Shown here: positions 59,531 to 64,000 of the stretch, one piece after another
Position numbering within the stretch: position 1 is the first letter of the stretch
How the letters are laid out: the number at the start of each line of letters is the position of its first letter
Source: Burkholderiales bacterium
Lineage (GTDB): Bacteria > Pseudomonadota > Gammaproteobacteria > Burkholderiales > WYBJ01
DNA length: 64,000 nucleotides
NCBI GenBank assembly: GCA_020848435.1
Contig: JADLAC010000079.1
Coordinates: 16,527-80,526 of the forward strand
Direction of reading: 5' to 3'
Notes under the pieces: generated by a model
What the model was told of the DNA's origin: nothing
Database searches by the model: none
Seen by the model: the letters and a program-made list of their open reading frames with translations, nothing else
Made by a program: the position numbers and the translations under genes

Positions 59531-59793
59531 TCGATCCCTCGCGGCGAAGGAGCACGTGAGCGCCCGCTTACACGCCAGACCTTGCGCAACGAGCAGCGCG
59601 TGAGGTAAACGCAGATTAGGGCGGGAAGCCCGTTCTTCAAGAGCCAGGCGCTGCTAGGGACAGAATGAGGTCCCAAGCCGCGTGTGCCAGCGGCGATTAG
59701 GACCTTGCAACCGCTTGCCGGCGAGCTCGCCGGCCCTTGCGAGCAGCCCAGCAGACGGTTGCCTCATGGCCGCTCGCCCGCCCCCCTTCGGTT

Positions 59794-59837
59794 GCGCCCA
59801 CGACGCAGCGCGCGAAATCAAATCCGAGAGGCTCCGG
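59794..59837 (-). repeat. Diverged copy of the inverted-repeat element at 36990
   Basis: Read on the minus strand, the block GGAGCCTCTCGGATTTGATT and the following TTCGCGCGCTGCGTCGTG match the left arm and core of the 36990 element with about 5 differences over 37 bases. The partner arm is not evident on the other side. Just upstream, 59717-59734 is an 18-bp perfect palindrome (GCCGGCGAGCTCGCCGGC). Otherwise 59531-59868 holds no recognised gene; it includes the start region of the ABC exporter. Confidence 0.55.
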
Positions 59838-59868
59838 GCGCCATGCCACATCGGCTACGATAGGCAGC

Positions 59869-61662
59869 GTGTCATCGCCCGATCGCCCGTCCGGCAACTC
59901 AGCCCGCACGCTGCTGCGCTTGGCGCGCTTCGTTCTGCCGTACCGGCGGCGGCTGTTCGGCGCCGCCATAGCCCTTATCGTCGCCGCCGGTAGCGTGCTC
60001 GCGCTCGGCCAGGGGCTCAAGCACGTGATCGACTCGGGATTCGCGAGCGGCAATCCTGCGCTGCTCAATGCCGCGCTCGGCGGGGTCCTCGCCATCGCGG
60101 CACTGCTCGCCGCCGCCACCTACGCGCGCTTCTACCTGATGATGACGACCGGCGAGCGCGTCATCGCAGACCTGCGCTGTGCCGTTTTCGACCACGTGGT
60201 GAGCCTTTCGCCAGGCTTCTTCGATGCCACGCGCACCGGCGAAATCATTTCTCGCCTGACCAACGATACGACCCAGTTGCAGATGGTCATCGGTTTCGGC
60301 TTCTCCATGTTCCTGCGCAATCTGCTCATGATGCTCGGCGCGACCATCTTGCTGGTCGTCACCAGCGTGAAGCTGGCCGCCCTGGTCCTGCTCGGCGTGC
60401 CGGCCACGCTGATACCGATCGTGCTGCTCGGGCGGCGCGTGCGGCGCCTGTCGCGCGCGAACCAGGATCGGGTGGCCGACGTTTCCACCCATATCGACGA
60501 GGCGATCCACGAGATTCGGACCGTGCAGGCCTACGTCCACGAGACGCAGGAACGGCGCGACTTCGCCCGGCGCGTCGAGTCCGCCTACCGGGCAGGGGTC
60601 GATCGCGTGCAACAGAAAGCGGTGCTGATCGCGCTGGTCATGCTGATCGCCTTCAGCGCCGTCGCCGTCATTCTGTGGATCGGCGGCCACGATGTGCTGA
60701 GCGGCACCGTCACCGCCGGGGAGCTGTCGGCGTTCGTCTTCTATGCCGGCATCGTGGCGAGCGGCGCCGGCACGGTGTCGGAAGTCTGGGGCGAAATCCA
60801 GCGCGCGGCCGGCGCCACCGAGCGCCTGCTGGAAATCCTCGACACCCCGCCCCAGATCACGGCGCCGCCGGCGCCGATCGCGCTCGGGCGTCGCGTGCGC
60901 GGGCGTGTCAGCCTGGAGCACGTGGCCTTCGCCTATCCGCTACGCCCGGAAGCGCTCGCCCTCGATGACTTCAGCCTCGACATCGCGCCCGGCGAGCGCG
61001 TTGCGCTGGTGGGACCCTCGGGTGCCGGCAAGTCGACCGTCATGGCCCTGCTGCTGCGCTTCTACGAGCCGCGCGCGGGGCGCATCCTGATCGACGGCAT
61101 CGACATCAGCCGCTGCGATCCCGCCGATGTCCGGCGGCGCATCGCGCTGGTCCCCCAGGAGGCCGTCATCTTCGCCGCCAGCGTATTGGACAACGTGCGC
61201 TACGGCCGCCCGCAAGCGAGCGAAGCGGAGGTGCGCAAGGCGTTGAGCGGCGCGTACGCGGACGAGTTCGTCGAGCGCCTGCCGCAAGGAATGCACACCG
61301 AGCTGGGCGAGCGTGGCGTGCGGCTCTCGGGCGGACAACGCCAACGCCTGTCGATCGCCCGCGCCCTGCTCGCCGACCGGGAGATCCTGCTGCTCGACGA
61401 GGCCACCAGCGCGCTCGACGCCGCGAGCGAGCGCTTGGTGCAAGCGGCGCTCGCCACCTTGATGCGCGGTCGCACCAGCGTCGCCATCGCCCACCGCCTG
61501 GCGACGGTTCAGGATGCCGATCGCATCGTCGTGCTCGACCATGGCCGGGTCCACGCCATCGGCCGGCACGACGAGCTGATGCGCCAGCGCGGGCTGTATG
61601 CGCATCTTGCGCAGCTACAGTTTCTCCATGCCACACCGATCGCGCAGGAGCGCCGCGCATGA
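59869..61662 (+). CDS. MsbA-like ABC exporter (fused permease-ATPase)
   Basis: A 597-residue half-transporter that would work as a homodimer. A six-helix membrane domain covers about residues 20-300 (TRTGEIISRLTNDTTQLQMV, VDEAIHEIRTVQAYVHE-like coupling region). The ATPase has Walker A GPSGAGKST, signature LSGGQRQRLSIARAL, Walker B ILLLDEATSALD and H-loop IAHRLATVQDADRI. MsbA-type members flip lipids; others export drugs or peptides. The start is taken as GTG 59869 (VSSPDRPSGN); upstream frame runs through the repeat and is rejected. It ends 34 bp before the aminopeptidase. Confidence 0.88.
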   Translation: MSSPDRPSGNSARTLLRLARFVLPYRRRLFGAAIALIVAAGSVLALGQGLKHVIDSGFASGNPALLNAALGGVLAIAALLAAATYARFYLMMTTGERVIADLRCAVFDHVVSLSPGFFDATRTGEIISRLTNDTTQLQMVIGFGFSMFLRNLLMMLGATILLVVTSVKLAALVLLGVPATLIPIVLLGRRVRRLSRANQDRVADVSTHIDEAIHEIRTVQAYVHETQERRDFARRVESAYRAGVDRVQQKAVLIALVMLIAFSAVAVILWIGGHDVLSGTVTAGELSAFVFYAGIVASGAGTVSEVWGEIQRAAGATERLLEILDTPPQITAPPAPIALGRRVRGRVSLEHVAFAYPLRPEALALDDFSLDIAPGERVALVGPSGAGKSTVMALLLRFYEPRAGRILIDGIDISRCDPADVRRRIALVPQEAVIFAASVLDNVRYGRPQASEAEVRKALSGAYADEFVERLPQGMHTELGERGVRLSGGQRQRLSIARALLADREILLLDEATSALDAASERLVQAALATLMRGRTSVAIAHRLATVQDADRIVVLDHGRVHAIGRHDELMRQRGLYAHLAQLQFLHATPIAQERRA

Positions 61663-61696
61663 AGCACGGCGCCCGGACGAGATCGCCCACCTCGGG

Positions 61697-62770
61697 ATGG
61701 CGGCCCGATCCCCGCGCGACACGTTGCCTCACGTCGTGACGGCGCCTCGCTTCGTGACCCGGCATCGACGAACGCTGCGTTGGCTCGCACTGGCCGCCAT
61801 TGCGGCGCTCACCGCCTTGGGTTGCGTGCACCTGGAACGGCTCGCTACCCCTCCCGGCGCCGCGCTGCCGGGGGACTGGCGCGCGCTGCTCGACGAGCTG
61901 CGCGCCTACGAGCGCCGGCTCGGGTTCAGCGAAACCAGGAATTTCGCCTCCTTCAGCAAGGAACGCGAAGCCTTTCCCTTCTGCGGCCAAGCCTCCATGC
62001 GCCGTCTACCGTACTCGTACGAAGACCCCGGCATCCGCTGGCTGGAAACGGCCGGCGAGGCGCACTGCCGTGACGTTGACCCGGACACCGACGTGTACTA
62101 CGGCGTGGTCGAAGTCTGGGGCGAGATCGGTACGCCGGTCACGAGCGCAATGCTCGCCGGCACCCTCGATCGCTTCGTGTACCTCGTCATACACGAGGAC
62201 TGCCACGATCAATTCAAGCTTGCCTTCGGCATCGAGGAGGCGCTCTGCAACATCATCACTTACCGCGCGATGGCGCACTTCGGGGCCGAGCGCTTTCGCT
62301 GGTATGCGCGCGAAAACCGTGCGATCCGCGACTACGCGCGAGGGCAAGCGAAGCATACCAAGACGACGATCGCGCACTACACGGCGCTCGAGCGGCTCTA
62401 CCAGCGCTTTGAGCGCGAAGAAATCACGCCCGAAGACTTGCGTGCGATCCGCGCGCGTATGCTGGCGCGCGCCGAGCGTGCTCTCGACCTCCCCGCCGGC
62501 GAGCTCAGTACCATCAGCCTCGCCAGCTCCATGACCTATAGCCGCCACTATCCCTATCTGGAAGGTATCGCCGATCGGATCGGCCCGGACTTGGCGCGGG
62601 TGGTCGAGTTCTTCCGCGAGGTGGATAGCCGCAAGCCCGCCGCGGCCGAAGTCATGCGGCGCTACGGCATCGCCAACCAGAAGAGCGTGGAATTCGTTCG
62701 TGCCAACGAGGCCGCCACGCTCGCGACCATCGAGCGGATATTGGCCCTGCGCCGGGCCGGGCGTGCGTAA
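61697..62770 (+). CDS. Putative zinc aminopeptidase lipoprotein (PF10023-like)
   Basis: A 357-residue protein. The start at 61697 is one choice; GTG 61736 or 61754 are possible. A hydrophobic signal LALAAIAALTALGC with lipobox ALGC (Cys43) suggests a lipoprotein. The metal site is HEDCH at residues 166-170 (HExxH type) with a Glu-containing GIEEALCNIITYRA helix 10 residues later. Residues 95-150 include CGQASMRRLPYSYEDPG and VYYGVVEVWGEIGTPVTSAM, the family landmarks of predicted aminopeptidases. Envelope location and proteolysis are inferred. It follows the ABC exporter by 34 bp on the same strand. Confidence 0.78.
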   Translation: MAARSPRDTLPHVVTAPRFVTRHRRTLRWLALAAIAALTALGCVHLERLATPPGAALPGDWRALLDELRAYERRLGFSETRNFASFSKEREAFPFCGQASMRRLPYSYEDPGIRWLETAGEAHCRDVDPDTDVYYGVVEVWGEIGTPVTSAMLAGTLDRFVYLVIHEDCHDQFKLAFGIEEALCNIITYRAMAHFGAERFRWYARENRAIRDYARGQAKHTKTTIAHYTALERLYQRFEREEITPEDLRAIRARMLARAERALDLPAGELSTISLASSMTYSRHYPYLEGIADRIGPDLARVVEFFREVDSRKPAAAEVMRRYGIANQKSVEFVRANEAATLATIERILALRRAGRA

Positions 62771-62942
62771 ACGTGCGAGCGCAGCCGGAGGAAATCGCGC
62801 CGGCTGCGCTGCCCGGGCGCAGAGTCGCGCTCGGTGAAGGCGGTGTTCGCGGCGTCATGCCTCGAGCGCGCGGCCAGAGCGCCGACGCGATTCATTTGCG
62901 CTTAGCCGCTGGCCGCACATCCCGAGTCCCGGCGCGGACCGA

Positions 62943-63851
62943 TCAACTTCCCGGTATCACCCCGGGTTCGAGGCGCATGCAATAGTCCGCGATGTCGCCG
63001 GGCCTGCATCTCCAGACCCGATCGACGAGCTTGTTGGCGAGACAGTGTTGCAGCGCGCGCCGCAAGGGCCGCAGGCGGAATGGATAGCCGAATACGTGCG
63101 GGTGGATCGAGACGTTGAAGACCAGCGGGTGTCTTGCGCTCTGCTCGATCATCTCCTCGAACTGGTCCACCAGCATGTCGCAGAATTCCCGCGCCGTGTG
63201 CTGGCGGTGGATGATCTGCGGCGAGTCGTTCAGCTCCACGGGGTACGGCACCGACAACAGCGGTCCGGAGCGGGTGCGAAACCACATGGGCTGGTCGTCG
63301 CATGGCCAATCGCAAAAGTAGATGTAACCCGCTTCCTTCAGCAGGTCCGGGGTCCACGAGTGCTCGTACGACCCGCCGCTCAGCCAGCCGCGCGGCGGCT
63401 TGCCTTCGTTGCGCGCGAAGGTGTCGGTGACTTCCTTGATGATGCGCGCCTCGTCTTCCTCCCAGCGCACGTCGTTGAAGTTCTCGGCGTTGGTGCGCCC
63501 ATGCGCGATGATCTCGTCGCCGCGCGCGCGAATGCGCGCAAAGATCTGCGGCGCCTCGACGTAGAGCAAGCTGTTCGTGTTGTGCACCAGCGGCAAATCG
63601 AGCTCGTCGGCGAGATCGAACAGCCGCCAGATGCCGATCCGATTGCCGTAATCGCGCCACGAGTAGTTGCGCGGCGTTTGCGGCTCGCCGTGCTTGGCAT
63701 TGTCGTGTCCACGCCCCTTCATGAAAGCGTGCACGGCGATGTTGGTGGTCAAACAGAATGCAAGCCGCTTGCCGCCGGGCCAGTTGTAGTCCTTGCGCTC
63801 GGTTATCGGCGAGTAATCGTAGCGGCCATGGTGCGGAAGCTTGAGCGTCAT
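62943..63851 (-). CDS. Polysaccharide deacetylase/allantoinase-fold family protein
   Basis: A 302-residue NodB-like (beta/alpha)7 barrel protein. It begins MTLKLPHHGRYDYSPITERK and AFCLTTNIAVHAFMKGRG. The standard NodB motif with paired Asp (TFDDG) is absent here, with TTN in its place, and the H-x3-H metal site reads AHGRTNAENFN. This resembles metal-independent PuuE-type allantoinases or related catabolic hydrolases. GGSYEHSWTPDLLKEAGY, VELNDSPQIIHRQHTAREF and FNVSIHPHVFGYPFRLRPL are the other family segments. AGGAG lies about 7 bases upstream of the ATG. Cytoplasmic, no signal peptide. Substrate unknown. Confidence 0.85.
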   Translation of the reverse strand: MTLKLPHHGRYDYSPITERKDYNWPGGKRLAFCLTTNIAVHAFMKGRGHDNAKHGEPQTPRNYSWRDYGNRIGIWRLFDLADELDLPLVHNTNSLLYVEAPQIFARIRARGDEIIAHGRTNAENFNDVRWEEDEARIIKEVTDTFARNEGKPPRGWLSGGSYEHSWTPDLLKEAGYIYFCDWPCDDQPMWFRTRSGPLLSVPYPVELNDSPQIIHRQHTAREFCDMLVDQFEEMIEQSARHPLVFNVSIHPHVFGYPFRLRPLRRALQHCLANKLVDRVWRCRPGDIADYCMRLEPGVIPGS

Positions 63852-63870
63852 CGCAACTCCTGGTGAGCAT

Positions 63871-64000
63871 CTAAGTGTCCTGAGTCCGAAATTCGCCGCA
63901 CAAAAGATGCCGAGAATCGACGCCATACTTTGTCGCGAATCCTCGCCAGGTGTCCAAGCCTCGCCTGCGGTTCGCTTCGCGTCTGGCGCCGATTTCGACA
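63871..64000. repeat. MITE-like repeat (copy 2, cut by the window end)
   Basis: From CTAAGTGTCCTGAGTCCG onward this segment follows 21-150 base for base with about eleven differences (roughly 92 % identity), including the shared GAATCGACGCCATACTTTG block. The right terminal repeat is beyond the window. It lies just upstream of the deacetylase-family gene, in the same orientation as copy 1. Confidence 0.75.

Overview
The window is GC-rich (about 65 %), gene-dense chromosome of a Gram-negative bacterium, most likely a betaproteobacterium of the order Burkholderiales or a close relative. The evidence is the housekeeping order miaB-phoH-ybeY-corC-lnt-glyQ-glyS-gmhB-plsC, a Burkholderiales-type general porin, four Bug-family (TctC-like) solute-binding proteins, a DUF971-ubiE-Tim44-ubiJ-ubiB ubiquinone cluster, and a groES-groL operon preceded by a CIRCE operator. 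Genus and species cannot be read from the sequence.

Layout. 1-553: a MITE-like repeat, then a tRNA-Met gene with a sigma70 promoter. 669-12347: a largely co-directional housekeeping block for tRNA and rRNA maturation, envelope acylation, glycyl-tRNA synthetase, heptose and phospholipid synthesis, an LptM-like lipoprotein and lysA. 12456-12766: an autonomous unit encoding a 22-residue Lys/Ala peptide. 12870-19788 (minus strand): mgtE; an apparent outer-membrane secretion pair (TPR plus beta-barrel Slam-like translocator and a FecR-domain cargo); and a porin. 20203-31342: a TPR/glycosyltransferase/methyltransferase fusion, an aldo-keto reductase, a fumarylacetoacetate-hydrolase family protein, a DedA-like protein, two orphan Dpp/Opp-type ATPases and a pair of paralogous unknown proteins that may be PilZ-like. 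31542-36856: ubiquinone biosynthesis. 37193-41459: a sodium:solute symporter followed by a polyamine-type ABC importer without a binding protein. 41575-57174: a catabolic region with four Bug proteins, an amidase, a medium-chain dehydrogenase/reductase, an aldo-keto reductase, a Gfo/Idh/MocA oxidoreductase, a 5-oxoprolinase (pxpBCA) operon with a hydro-lyase, an acyl-CoA dehydrogenase and an SDR. 57417-59530: groES-groL under CIRCE control. 59869-63851: an ABC exporter, a putative zinc aminopeptidase lipoprotein and a deacetylase-fold protein. The window ends in a second copy of the repeat seen at its start.

How the genes fit together. The first 12 kb is vertically inherited core biology with tight 4-bp overlaps. 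The 41-57 kb part looks like uptake and degradation of small carboxylated or amide-bearing organic compounds: Bug proteins bind carboxylates, an amidase or oxoprolinase opens the amide, and dehydrogenases, reductases and an acyl-CoA dehydrogenase process the products. No TctA/TctB permease is present, so transport must be completed elsewhere.

The most interesting locus is 14520-18007. There a protein with a FecR-type N-terminus, a barrel-like C-terminus and five closely spaced cysteine pairs is encoded 8 bp downstream of a TPR/beta-barrel outer-membrane protein. This resembles a Slam-type (type XI) secretion pair with an unusual cargo. Two truncated remnants of small toxin-antitoxin-type proteins and two families of inverted-repeat elements mark past mobile-element activity.
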